From an uncultured Eubacteriales bacterium (GTDB taxonomy: Bacteria > Bacillota > Clostridia > Oscillospirales > CAG-272): DNA of 64,000 nucleotides. Location of the stretch: positions 14,368 through 78,367 of the forward strand of contig CATYXQ010000004.1 of NCBI GenBank assembly GCA_958414825.1, written 5' to 3'. The position numbers and the translations under genes are program-made. The notes below the pieces were generated by a model. That model searched no databases, was not told where the DNA came from, and was given only the letters and a program-made list of their open reading frames with translations. The stretch's first letter is position 1. Each line of letters starts with the position of its first letter. This document shows positions 8,419-15,555 of this stretch, piece after piece.

Positions 8419-8667
8419 ATGGAAAAAGAGATTGTATATACGCCTCGCGGCGTGTGTTCGAGAAAGATACATGCTGTGATCGAAGACGGCGTTATCAAAG
8501 AAGTTCATTTTATCGGCGGATGCAGCGGGAATACGCAGGGGATCAGCGCTTTGGTTCAGGGGATGCCGGTGGATGAAGCGATCCGGCGGCTGCGTGGAAT
8601 CAATTGCGGCGGCAGAGGGACTTCCTGCCCGGATCAGCTTGCGCGTGCTCTGGACAAAGAACGGTAA
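8419..8667 (+). CDS. TSCPD-domain protein (TIGR03905 family)
   Basis: 82 residues matching the small TSCPD family: YTPRGVCSRKI near the start, VHFIGGCSGNTQGISALVQGM in the centre, and INCGGRGTSCPDQLARAL near the end. The same domain occurs at the C-terminus of some ribonucleotide reductases. The stand-alone protein has no assigned function. The paired Cys (CS.., GGCSGN, NCGG, TSCPD) could bind metal. GAGG lies 7 nt before the ATG. It follows the PDT-like gene by 7 nt, so it is in the same operon. Confidence 0.88.
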   Translation: MEKEIVYTPRGVCSRKIHAVIEDGVIKEVHFIGGCSGNTQGISALVQGMPVDEAIRRLRGINCGGRGTSCPDQLARALDKER

Positions 8668-8694
8668 TTTTTTATAGGGGAGAAAACGAATACT

Positions 8695-10428
8695 ATGGCA
8701 GAAAAGTATATGGATTCGTATAGACAATGGCTGGAAAGCTCGGTTTTGGATGAAGAAAGCCGCCGGGAACTGCTTGCATTGCGGGATGATCCTTCCGAGA
8801 TCGAGATGCGCTTTTTGGGATATCTTGAGTTTGGAACCGGCGGTTTGCGTGGAACGATGGGAGCCGGCACCAACAAAATGAATGTTTATACCGTGGCGCA
8901 TGCGACTCAGGGCATGGCGAAGATGATTTTGCTTGAGGGAAAAGACGCTGCGGCGCGCGGCGTGGTTATCGCATATGACAGCCGCAATCATTCCGAGCGG
9001 TTTGCGCGCACTGCGGCGGAGGTGCTTTCGGCAAATGGGATACGGACGTATATTTTTGACGGTGTGCGTCCGACGCCCGAACTTTCCTTTGCAATCCGTG
9101 AACTCGGATGTATTGCCGGAATCAATATCACTGCATCGCACAATCCCAAGGAGTATAACGGATATAAAGCTTATTGGGAGGACGGCGCGCAGCTGCCGCC
9201 GGAACATGCTGATGTGATTTCTGCCAAGACCCGGGAACTTGATATTTTCAAAGATGTGAGGCGTGCGGATTTTGATAAGGCTGTGTCTGCCGGGGATATA
9301 CAAATCATCGGCGCCGAGATCGATGCGAAATATCTTGAAAACGTATTGGCGCAAAGAGTAAACAAAGAGGCGATTCCGGTCGTGGCCGAGACGCTCCGTG
9401 TCGTATATACGCCTTTGCACGGCGCTGGGTATCGCCTGGTGCCAGAAGCGCTTCGCCGGAGCGGACTCAAATATCTGTATACGGTCGATGAGCAAATGGT
9501 GTTGGACGGCAATTTCCCGACTGTGAAAAAGCCGAATCCGGAACTGCCGGATGCGTTTACGCTTGGTATTCGTCTGGCGGACGCGGTGCAAAGCGATCTG
9601 ATTGTCGCCACCGACCCGGACAGCGACCGTATGGGAGTGATGACCCGCGCGGCAGACGGTAAATTCGCCGCCATTACGGGCAATCAGATGGCTGCGCTGT
9701 TGTTGGATTATATTTTCACAGCACTGCGCGAGGGGGATGGAATTCCCGCTGACGGTTATGCTGTCAAAACCATTGTATCTACCGAACTTGCCACCGCGAT
9801 TTGCCGTGCAAACGGCGTAAAGCTGTATAATGTGCTGACTGGCTTCAAATTTATCGGTGAGGTGATTAAAAATCACGAAGCCAAGGGGAAAGGCACGTTT
9901 TTGTTTGGTTTTGAGGAGAGTTACGGCTATCTCAAAGGGACGTATGCGCGTGATAAGGATGCGGTTTGTGCCGCTATGCTTGCCGTGGAAATGGCGGCTT
10001 ACTATAAAGCGAAAAATATGACGCTGTATGATGCGTTGCAGAGTATTTATGCGCGTTACGGCTACTATGGCGAGAAGTCCATGGATGTTTACATGGAGGG
10101 GCTTGACGGTATTGCGCGCCGCACCGCTACAATGCAGGCGCTTCGCCAGACTCCGCCGCTGGAAATCGGCGGTTTCGCGGTTGCGTTTATCGGCGACTAT
10201 CAAGCGGAGACGATCACTTATCTTTCCGACGGCCGCAGTGAACCGACGGGACTCCCGAAATCGGATGTGCTGTATTACGGTCTGGAAAACGGTGATGTTG
10301 TCGTTATTCGTCCGTCCGGTACAGAGCCGAAAATTAAGATTTATTATCTTGCCGGTGCAGCGGATGCAAAAACGCTTGATGAAAAGCTGCGCGCCTATGT
10401 CGCGCAGACCGACCGGCTTGTAAAATAA
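8695..10428 (+). CDS. pgcA: Phospho-sugar mutase (alpha-phosphoglucomutase / phosphomannomutase)
   Basis: 577 residues, the length of the Bacillus PgcA type. It interconverts glucose-1-phosphate and glucose-6-phosphate for glycolipid and polysaccharide supply. The catalytic phosphoserine loop is TASHNPKEYNGYKAY (about 142-156). The metal-binding loop is ATDPDSDRMG (about 303-312), the sugar-binding loop GFEESYGYL (about 403-411), and the phosphate-binding loop RPSGTEPKIKIYY near the C-terminus. All key residues are present. GGGGAG lies before the ATG. It closes the htpG-PDT-TSCPD gene series and is followed by a strong terminator. The choice between glucose and mannose specificity is by length only. 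Confidence 0.92.
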   Translation: MAEKYMDSYRQWLESSVLDEESRRELLALRDDPSEIEMRFLGYLEFGTGGLRGTMGAGTNKMNVYTVAHATQGMAKMILLEGKDAAARGVVIAYDSRNHSERFARTAAEVLSANGIRTYIFDGVRPTPELSFAIRELGCIAGINITASHNPKEYNGYKAYWEDGAQLPPEHADVISAKTRELDIFKDVRRADFDKAVSAGDIQIIGAEIDAKYLENVLAQRVNKEAIPVVAETLRVVYTPLHGAGYRLVPEALRRSGLKYLYTVDEQMVLDGNFPTVKKPNPELPDAFTLGIRLADAVQSDLIVATDPDSDRMGVMTRAADGKFAAITGNQMAALLLDYIFTALREGDGIPADGYAVKTIVSTELATAICRANGVKLYNVLTGFKFIGEVIKNHEAKGKGTFLFGFEESYGYLKGTYARDKDAVCAAMLAVEMAAYYKAKNMTLYDALQSIYARYGYYGEKSMDVYMEGLDGIARRTATMQALRQTPPLEIGGFAVAFIGDYQAETITYLSDGRSEPTGLPKSDVLYYGLENGDVVVIRPSGTEPKIKIYYLAGAADAKTLDEKLRAYVAQTDRLVK

Positions 10429-10448
10429 GCTGTCATAAACAAAAAACA

Positions 10449-10488
10449 ACCCGGCAAAGCACGATAGGATACGGCTTTGCCGGGTTTT
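10449..10488 (+). terminator. Intrinsic terminator after pgcA
   Basis: Stem AACCCGGCAAAGC / GCTTTGCCGGGTT with a loop of about 13 nt, followed by TTAC. GC-rich and well placed 20 nt past the stop. Confidence 0.85.
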
Positions 10489-10494
10489 ACAATA

Positions 10495-10516
10495 AAAAGC
10501 CCGGTAATCGGGCTTT
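10495..10516 (-). terminator. Orphaned original terminator of ssrA
   Basis: Minus-strand AAAAGCCCGATTACCGGGCTTTT followed by TATTG is a compact terminator. It lies just left of the attachment core, where the transcript of ssrA would have reached before integration. The prophage now separates it from ssrA by 36 kb. An 8-bp inverted repeat (GGAACATA / TATGTTCC, 10521-10543) lies between it and the core. Confidence 0.7.
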
Positions 10517-10547
10517 TCGCGGAACATATCTTTTTTATGTTCCTATT

Positions 10548-10567
10548 ATGGTGGAGGCGGGGAGAAT
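10548..10567 (+). repeat. attL: left 20-bp attachment core
   Basis: ATGGTGGAGGCGGGGAGAAT is repeated exactly at 46953-46972, where it forms the 3' end of ssrA (CCA end and part of the T arm, minus strand). The bases on either side differ between copies, so the shared core is 20 bp. Confidence 0.93.
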
Positions 10568-10612
10568 TTCTGCATCCATTTTTTAATTTTTGCCTTTCCC
10601 GCTTTAAATCTT

Positions 10613-10709
10613 CGCAAAGTGTTGATTTACTATGATTTTTAGAGCTTTTAGCATTTTGACGTTTAACCGCAAAATTCAAATTTTTCCAAAAAGTGTGGAT
10701 TTCGTGTGG
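10613..10709 (+). promoter_or_regulatory. Probable integrase arm-type sites, left phage arm
   Basis: CCAAAAAGTGTGGATTTCGT at 10686-10705, continuing to TGTGG at 10709, matches CCAAAAAGCGTGGATTAAAT at 46886-46905 (continuing to TGTGG) in 19 of 24 positions. A weaker relative, GCAAAGTGTTGATTTA, lies at 10614-10629. Repeats of this kind on both arms near the core are typical of the N-terminal arm-binding domain of tyrosine integrases. Confidence 0.6.
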
Positions 10710-10720
10710 TTTTTTTGGCA

Positions 10721-10789
10721 AGGAGGTGATGCCATGTAGAGCATGACGGAGTGCAGGACATCGTGTATACACAACGAGGAGGAAAAATG
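10721..10789 (+). promoter_or_regulatory. Leader with extended Shine-Dalgarno and mini-ORFs before the prophage DUF6514 gene
   Basis: AAGGAGGTGAT (10720-10730) is an 11-nt match to the anti-Shine-Dalgarno end of 16S rRNA. It is followed by ATG-CCA-TGT-AGA-GCA-TGA (10729) and an ATG-TAG pair (10734). A further 14-codon ORF from 10743 ends in an ATGA overlap with the DUF6514 start. GGCA/TGCC around the site can pair. This suggests a translated leader, but it is inference. Confidence 0.4.
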
Positions 10790-11014
10790 AAAATCATTTA
10801 CAAAGTTCACGCAAAAACCGTCAGAGACGAAAAAGGAAAATCTCATACAGTGTTTGGAATTGATGCGGTTTCGGAAGATGGAATCGTTCAAGCCTCTATA
10901 GCCGACGCATTTGACAGCTATGAGGAAGCCGAAAAACTTGCAAGGAAATGCAATGAGCTTGAGCTTTCACCCATGCATTTGCAGGATATAATTGAAGATG
11001 CTTTAGTTCCGTAG
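10787..11014 (+). CDS. DUF6514-type small protein (prophage copy)
   Basis: 75 residues starting MKIIYKVHAKTVRD, with VFGIDAVSEDG in the middle and MHLQDIIEDALVP at the end. GAGGAGG lies 5 nt before the ATG. It is a paralogue of the host gene at 4952-5188. It is the leftmost phage gene and reads opposite to the lysis genes, between attL and the late-operon terminator, a common place for cargo (moron) genes. In the excised circle it would lie downstream of the outward promoter at 46811. Function unknown. Confidence 0.85.
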   Translation: MKIIYKVHAKTVRDEKGKSHTVFGIDAVSEDGIVQASIADAFDSYEEAEKLARKCNELELSPMHLQDIIEDALVP

Positions 11015-11019
11015 AGCAG

Positions 11020-11046
11020 GGGAGGCGCTTTTGCGCCTCCTTTTTC
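11020..11046 (+). terminator. Intrinsic terminator after prophage DUF6514 gene
   Basis: GGAGGCGC - TTTT - GCGCCTCC followed by TTTTTC, 6 nt past the stop. A textbook terminator. Confidence 0.92.
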
Positions 11047-11071
11047 GTTGTCGAGTTGCGCGCTTATAAAG

Positions 11072-11112
11072 AAAAAAGCCGGAGCAGCGTATGCGCTGTT
11101 CCGGCCTTTTTC
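11072..11112. terminator. Terminator of the phage late (lysis) transcript
   Basis: GCCGGAGCAGCG / CGCTGTTCCGGC stem of 12 bp (one G-T) with tails of T on both strands. It ends the leftward late operon just past the holin gene. Confidence 0.88.
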
Positions 11113-11122
11113 TACACTTTTC

Positions 11123-11329
11123 TTACTCTCGCGCGTCCACTTCAGGCAGACCGGCTATGCTGGTGAGGAGGGATAAAATGCCGGCGAGTGCGGAAGCGCT
11201 CGCAACCATAGCCCAGTTGACGTCGCCAAGCACCGCCGCCGTGCCGACTGTCGCCGCCGCCGTCTGCGCGACCGTCTTGACCGCGCGGACTGCCGCCGCC
11301 TTCAGCCATGCTTTAAAATTGTGTTTCAT
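11123..11329 (-). CDS. Phage r1t-type holin
   Basis: 68 residues: basic N-terminus (MKHNFKAWLKAAAVRAVKT), a small-residue-rich helix (VAQTAAATVGTAAVLGDV), a second helix (WAMVASASALAGILSLLTSIAG), then LPEV and an acidic tail. This is the r1t/lactococcal lambda-type holin pattern. It would form membrane lesions that release the lysins encoded just upstream. Last gene of the late operon. Confidence 0.88.
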   Translation of the reverse strand: MKHNFKAWLKAAAVRAVKTVAQTAAATVGTAAVLGDVNWAMVASASALAGILSLLTSIAGLPEVDARE

Positions 11330-11346
11330 TGTCTAAATCTCCTTTC

Positions 11347-12510
11347 TTACAGCGCCTCGATCACAGCCCTGTTTTCGTTTGCTCTCCATTCAACCCTGCA
11401 ATTCAGCGCCTCGGCGATATGCCGCACCGGACACATCATGCGGTCGTTTTTGATCTCAGGCGCAGCGTCCATCTGTACCGGTTCGCCGTCTGCCGTCAGC
11501 GTCCGGTCGCCCGCACGGAGCGTCAGCACCGCTTCCTCGCTCCGCAGCGTCGCCGTGCCGGTCTGCGCGTCCCACTCCACCGAAGCGCCCAAAGCCTCCG
11601 CTGCAAAGCGCACCGGCAGATACGCGCGACTGTTTTGTATGTATGGCACGGCCTCAAACTGAAGCGTCTCGCCGTCCGCCGTGTACTCGCTTTTGCCAAT
11701 GACAAACTCGACCCTGCCGCATTTGCGCCTGACCGGCGTGATTGTGTCGGATATGGCGATGCAGTCGTAGAGCGGCGTGCGCGTATCCATAAACAAAAGG
11801 CCGTGATAATTCCGCAGTCCCCAGCTATTCGCCACGACCCACCGTTCGTGGCCGCCGTCCTTCGGACGCGTCCACCCCACAATGACCATCGCGTGATTGC
11901 CCCGCCATTTGCCGCTCTCCGGGTAGGGAATCATTCCGTCGCTTCCAGTCTGGTAAAAGCTACCCCGAACCCGGTATCCGATCACCACCGGCATACCGGC
12001 CTTGAGCGCGGTTTTGATCTCCTCCGCGCCGTCAACAAACGCATATCCCTCAATGGCGCGTCCGCGCGCCTCGCAGACGAGACCGGGATGCGCGTCCTTG
12101 AATGCAAGCACCTCCGCCGCGATTTCGGGCATTTCATGCCGCCTGCCAAAATCCCGCCGCAGAAACGCGCCGTCCTTACGCAGCACCGCCGCGCCCTGAT
12201 CGAGATACATCCCCTCGCCCATATACCCGCCGCCGTACCGCGTGCCGTAGATCGCAAACGGATCGACGTCCAGCCATTTGTTCGTGTGCCGGTACTCCGA
12301 TATGTTTTTGGCTAAAGCGAACGCATGTCCGACGCAGGAATTGGTATAGCCCTGATCCTGAATGATTTCCAATTCCGGCATATCCAGCATAAATTCCGCG
12401 TCCGGCACAATATCCCGCCCCGGAACAAAGCGCGCGATCCTGTACCCGCGCGGGTCGGGATTCTCCCGCAAAAGACAGCCCCGAAGCTCCAAATCCTTAT
12501 CCATTTCCAT
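11347..12510 (-). CDS. Papain-like (C1) cysteine peptidase with C-terminal copper-amine-oxidase-N stalk domain
   Basis: 387 residues. The catalytic triad pattern is complete: QDQGYTNSCVGHAFA (Gln53, Cys59), GNHAMVIVGW (His206) and WVVANSWG (Asn228), within about 30-260. Residues about 265-387 form a Cu_amine_oxidN-like domain (ADGETLQFEAVPYIQNSRAYLPVRFAAEALGA is its span), used in clostridia as a stalk or wall-binding module. There is no signal peptide, so release would depend on the holin. It starts inside the M23 lysin gene (14-bp overlap) and lies next to the holin. A protease in a lysis cassette is unusual: it may attack cell-wall proteins or process phage or host proteins. Confidence 0.85.
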   Translation of the reverse strand: MEMDKDLELRGCLLRENPDPRGYRIARFVPGRDIVPDAEFMLDMPELEIIQDQGYTNSCVGHAFALAKNISEYRHTNKWLDVDPFAIYGTRYGGGYMGEGMYLDQGAAVLRKDGAFLRRDFGRRHEMPEIAAEVLAFKDAHPGLVCEARGRAIEGYAFVDGAEEIKTALKAGMPVVIGYRVRGSFYQTGSDGMIPYPESGKWRGNHAMVIVGWTRPKDGGHERWVVANSWGLRNYHGLLFMDTRTPLYDCIAISDTITPVRRKCGRVEFVIGKSEYTADGETLQFEAVPYIQNSRAYLPVRFAAEALGASVEWDAQTGTATLRSEEAVLTLRAGDRTLTADGEPVQMDAAPEIKNDRMMCPVRHIAEALNCRVEWRANENRAVIEAL

Positions 12511-13087
12511 TTCGTAAAACCTCCGCCATATTCTGTATGAGTTGCGGCAAATATTTCACCGCCGCAGCCGTCTTTTTCCAGTAGTCCGGGCTATTGATGA
12601 CGCCGCGCCGCACAAGCGCCTCCAAATCGCGGTCAAGCTGTGTTTTCTCCGGAAAGGTATAGACGCCGACCGCATTCGGAATGCCAAGTACCTCCTCCGG
12701 ATTCACCGCCTCTTTTCCGTCCGCGGCGCGCGCTTCAAAATGCAGATGCGCCCCGAACGAATACCCGGTATCGCCCATCACGCCGAGCGTTTCACCCGCG
12801 CGCACAGCCTGTCCCTCGCGCACCGCGCGGCTTGCCAGATGGCAGTAGTAGTGATACTGCCCGGATTCTGTTTTCACGCACACATAATTCCCCCACTGCC
12901 ATGTGAGGTTGCTTTTGTCGGTCACGATCCGAGCGCGCACCACCGTCCCGCCCGAAACGGCGGTCACTTCCCACGAACCGACGCCCACAAGGTCGTATCC
13001 GCCGTGAAATTCTTTCCGCCCGTTTAAGATTCGCTCGCCGTAAGGCGAGGTCAGCTTCACCGTATCGCAGTCAAAGGGGATCTTCAT
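12497..13087 (-). CDS. M23 (LytM) metallo-endopeptidase, phage endolysin
   Basis: 196 residues. The M23 zinc site is complete: His28 and Asp32 in FHGGYDL, His83 in HYYCHL and HLHFE (114-118). The N-terminal TSPYGERILNGRKEFHGG is classic for the fold. It would cut peptidoglycan cross-bridges. The C-terminal 60 residues (LDRDLEALVRRGVINSPDYW onward) are a helical module also found in phage lysins and SPOR-like repeats. No signal peptide. It begins at an ATGA overlap with the membrane/coiled-coil gene upstream. Confidence 0.9.
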   Translation of the reverse strand: MKIPFDCDTVKLTSPYGERILNGRKEFHGGYDLVGVGSWEVTAVSGGTVVRARIVTDKSNLTWQWGNYVCVKTESGQYHYYCHLASRAVREGQAVRAGETLGVMGDTGYSFGAHLHFEARAADGKEAVNPEEVLGIPNAVGVYTFPEKTQLDRDLEALVRRGVINSPDYWKKTAAAVKYLPQLIQNMAEVLRNGNG

Positions 13088-13320
13088 GCCAAATCTCCTT
13101 TCTGTCGGCGTTCTTCGAGCACGGTAATACGGTGCTCGTGGTCGTCGATCTGCTCGCCGTGATGCGTGATGCGCGCCTCGTTGCGCGCCATGTTCTGATT
13201 TAAGCTGTCAATCGAGCAGTTCAGCTTCGTGATGCTCGAATTGAGCTTGATTATGGGCGAGATCACCGAGAGGCCGAAGCCGACTAAGGCGATAAGCCCC
13301 GTTACAATTTCCCACGTCAT
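13084..13320 (-). CDS. Small membrane/coiled-coil phage protein (DUF7365/XhlA-like), lysis module
   Basis: 78 residues: one N-terminal membrane helix (WEIVTGLIALVGFGLSVISPI) followed by a coiled coil (LNSSITKLNCSIDSLNQNMA, then IDDHEHRITVLEERR). This layout is found in XhlA-like hemolysin/holin accessory proteins encoded with phage lysins. The C-terminus overlaps the M23 start by 4 bp (ATGA). Likely helps membrane permeabilisation or holds the lysin. Confidence 0.75.
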   Translation of the reverse strand: MTWEIVTGLIALVGFGLSVISPIIKLNSSITKLNCSIDSLNQNMARNEARITHHGEQIDDHEHRITVLEERRQKGDLA

Positions 13321-13332
13321 TTGTTTCCTCCT

Positions 13333-15042
13333 TTATGTCCCATATTCGCCCCGGTTACCGCCGGAACCGCACGCGCGGGCGGCGACGCGCCAGTAATCAA
13401 TGCCGAGGTTATTGCGCAAACTAACACAAGCAAAACCGCCGTCGCCCCAAGAATCCAGACCGCCTAAAGCCAGCCATTCACGCCAACTGGTAGTTGCCGC
13501 ACCGTCACGGGAAAAGTCCGCACAGTAGCCGGTAGTGGCGGAACTCGCAAAGGACTGTGCAAGCATATATGCTTCCTGGTCGTTTGCCTCCCAGTTGAGT
13601 TCTGCAACACATTTACTCCCTGCATCCGTTTCCTTTGGGATCGTACCAACCCTGTAACGGTTGGCGCCGCTGTTGCCTGCCTGAATGTCGGCGGCCTTGC
13701 GGTTAAGATACACGGCGTACTTTTCAGCGTCCCCGTAAAGCGTGGTATCAGCAGTCACCTCATACATACCGAGCATTATTTCAATACCCTGAATCTTACA
13801 GGGCTCTTTGCCGCTGATGTTATCGGTAGGACTGCCGTCATTGCCGAGCACACCGTTCGTGCTGCCGGTCTGCCACGGTTGCGCCACAATGTATGTGGCG
13901 GTTGTGGTGTTAAAGGGCGTTTCGGCGTCGAGGTTTACGGCCTTGTACGCCGTACCGTCCACCGTTACATCCTCAATGCTCAAAATCTTTGTAATATCGC
14001 ACACATCGTAGCAGGCGGTTTGGTTTCTGTCTTTACTGGCGCCAAGCGATACGCATCTGCCTGCCGCAAAATACGCCGCCTGCGCGGCGGTGAGCAGCAC
14101 GCGGGTCACGCCCGTTTCAGCGACTGCCGCCGTATATGCGGCAGAATAACTGCGGCATCCACTCATTACCTGCGCGGAGCCGAGCGTTGCATATTTGATC
14201 TCCAGCATCAACTGCACAAAAGCAATATCGCACAGACTCGCCCCGCAGTATTGATTCCCCCACTCACGCCACAAGCTGATCTGCCCGTCATGGCTGATCT
14301 GCGCCGACCCCGCCGAACCGGGGCGGCGGGTTGCGGGCTGCACGCCGGAAACGCTGGAAAGCCGCCCCGCCGCGTTGAATCCCGCCGCATACTTTGCATG
14401 GATCACAAAGGGACGCACGCTGTTATCGCGCGCCCGCACCGCTTCAGGGAGCGGCTTGAAGCCCTCGGACGGCTTCGCCCGGTATTCCACTTTTTTCGTC
14501 GTATCCGTCGCGGTTCTGCGCACCCAGCCGGTCATCTGCATCACGCCGACCATACTGTCGGCAGGCGCGCCCGTAAAATCTCCCGCAATATCCTTTACCG
14601 CATGGATCACCGGCTCCAGCGTGTCCGCGTCAATGGTATAGTTGCAGTCAAAGCACGCAAACAGCGGCAGATCCGCGTAGTCGTCCCGCGCCGCCAAAAT
14701 ATTGGTCGAGGGGACGCAGACAAGCCCCGCATTGCCGTCCAGCTTTGTCCCCGCGGGCGTGGGGTTGACGCTGTATCTATAAAACTCCGATGCGTGGGTA
14801 TCGTCCGCCGATTTTGCCGCCGCCGTGAAAAACCGGTTGGAAATTTCTGTAAGACTGCCGCCGCCCGCATAGATTTCGGCAAATTTTTTAAACGCTTCCC
14901 GCGCGCCGTGCGCCTCGATCAGCAGGGCGGCAATTTGCGCGTCCGCGTCCGCTTCCGCCGCCGTCCTGCCCGCCGCCGCGCCCGCCGCATAGACTACCGG
15001 TATGTTTTCCGCTACTGCCGTCAGCTTGTCCGATATGCTCAT
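13333..15042 (-). CDS. Tail tip / receptor-binding protein with C-terminal C-type-lectin-like fold
   Basis: 569 residues. The N-terminal 90 residues are Ala-rich and helical. A middle part holds LWREWGNQYCGASLCDIAFV and a Cys-rich CDVCDITKIL segment. The last 130 residues (RYRVGTIPKETDAGSKCVAE ... TSWREWLALGGLDSWGDGGF, then YWRVAARACGSGGNRGEYGT) have the WREW/GGxDxWGDGG/R-A-ACG pattern of C-type-lectin folds found in Mtd-like phage receptor binders and FGE-sulfatase-like domains. It follows the collagen-like fibre and short tail genes, the usual place for the host-recognition protein. No reverse transcriptase or template repeat lies nearby, so it is not a proven diversity-generating target. 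Confidence 0.75.
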   Translation of the reverse strand: MSISDKLTAVAENIPVVYAAGAAAGRTAAEADADAQIAALLIEAHGAREAFKKFAEIYAGGGSLTEISNRFFTAAAKSADDTHASEFYRYSVNPTPAGTKLDGNAGLVCVPSTNILAARDDYADLPLFACFDCNYTIDADTLEPVIHAVKDIAGDFTGAPADSMVGVMQMTGWVRRTATDTTKKVEYRAKPSEGFKPLPEAVRARDNSVRPFVIHAKYAAGFNAAGRLSSVSGVQPATRRPGSAGSAQISHDGQISLWREWGNQYCGASLCDIAFVQLMLEIKYATLGSAQVMSGCRSYSAAYTAAVAETGVTRVLLTAAQAAYFAAGRCVSLGASKDRNQTACYDVCDITKILSIEDVTVDGTAYKAVNLDAETPFNTTTATYIVAQPWQTGSTNGVLGNDGSPTDNISGKEPCKIQGIEIMLGMYEVTADTTLYGDAEKYAVYLNRKAADIQAGNSGANRYRVGTIPKETDAGSKCVAELNWEANDQEAYMLAQSFASSATTGYCADFSRDGAATTSWREWLALGGLDSWGDGGFACVSLRNNLGIDYWRVAARACGSGGNRGEYGT

Positions 15043-15054
15043 ATTTCTCCTCCT

Positions 15055-15555
15055 TTACGCCTGAGAAAACGCCGTGATTTCAAAGGCCGCCGTCTCGCCC
15101 GTCACCGCCGCGCCGTAATAGACCGCGCTGTAATATGTGTCCTCGCCGGAAGCTTCGATTGTCATATCGTAAATGACAATCGACCCGCCGCCGCTTCCGC
15201 TCAGCATACCGCCGCTCCACCCGCTGCTCCAATATCCGCCGCCCTCTATGGGGGGTGAGAACAGAAAGCATCCGTTTTGGGTCATGACGTGCGTGGAATC
15301 TCCGGTCGGGATCGCGATTGTTTTCGTCGTTCCGTCGCCGAGATACACAGTAGCGGTCACGCTCTGATACGTGTTGTGAAAGGTCACGCTGACAGACGCG
15401 CCGCCCGACGGAATTTGCGCAATATATCCGGGCAGGTCGCTCAGCGCCGCGCCGGACGGTACGCTCACGCCCTTTGCCGTGACTGCGCTTTTGCAGCTGC
15501 CAATGGCGGCGGAGAGCTTTGCACCCGTCTGCGTCAAACTCGATGCAATGCTCAT
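15055..15555 (-). CDS. Phage tail-tip structural protein
   Basis: 166 residues. The N-terminal MSIASSLTQTGAKLSAAIG and VSVPSGAALSDLPGYIAQI are typical of short tail-fibre or baseplate proteins in clostridial siphophages. The rest is Gly/Ser/Thr-rich beta structure (VSVTFHNTYQSVTATVYLGD, GGGYWSSGWSGG). It overlaps the collagen-like gene by 4 bp (ATGA). Exact role unknown. Confidence 0.75.
   Translation of the reverse strand: MSIASSLTQTGAKLSAAIGSCKSAVTAKGVSVPSGAALSDLPGYIAQIPSGGASVSVTFHNTYQSVTATVYLGDGTTKTIAIPTGDSTHVMTQNGCFLFSPPIEGGGYWSSGWSGGMLSGSGGGSIVIYDMTIEASGEDTYYSAVYYGAAVTGETAAFEITAFSQA

Noticed and set aside
8257..10527. Long minus-strand ORF of 756 codons
   Set aside because: Antisense shadow of pgcA and its neighbours; residue use unlike a protein and no ribosome site.
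11329..12315. Plus-strand ORF of 328 codons
   Set aside because: Antisense of the C1 peptidase gene, with no ribosome site.
13333..15042. Diversity-generating retroelement
   Set aside because: The target-like protein is present but no reverse transcriptase motif, accessory gene or template repeat was seen in the prophage.
13879..15258. Plus-strand ORF of 459 codons
   Set aside because: Shadow of the receptor-binding protein gene in a GC-rich region; Arg-rich and without known domain.
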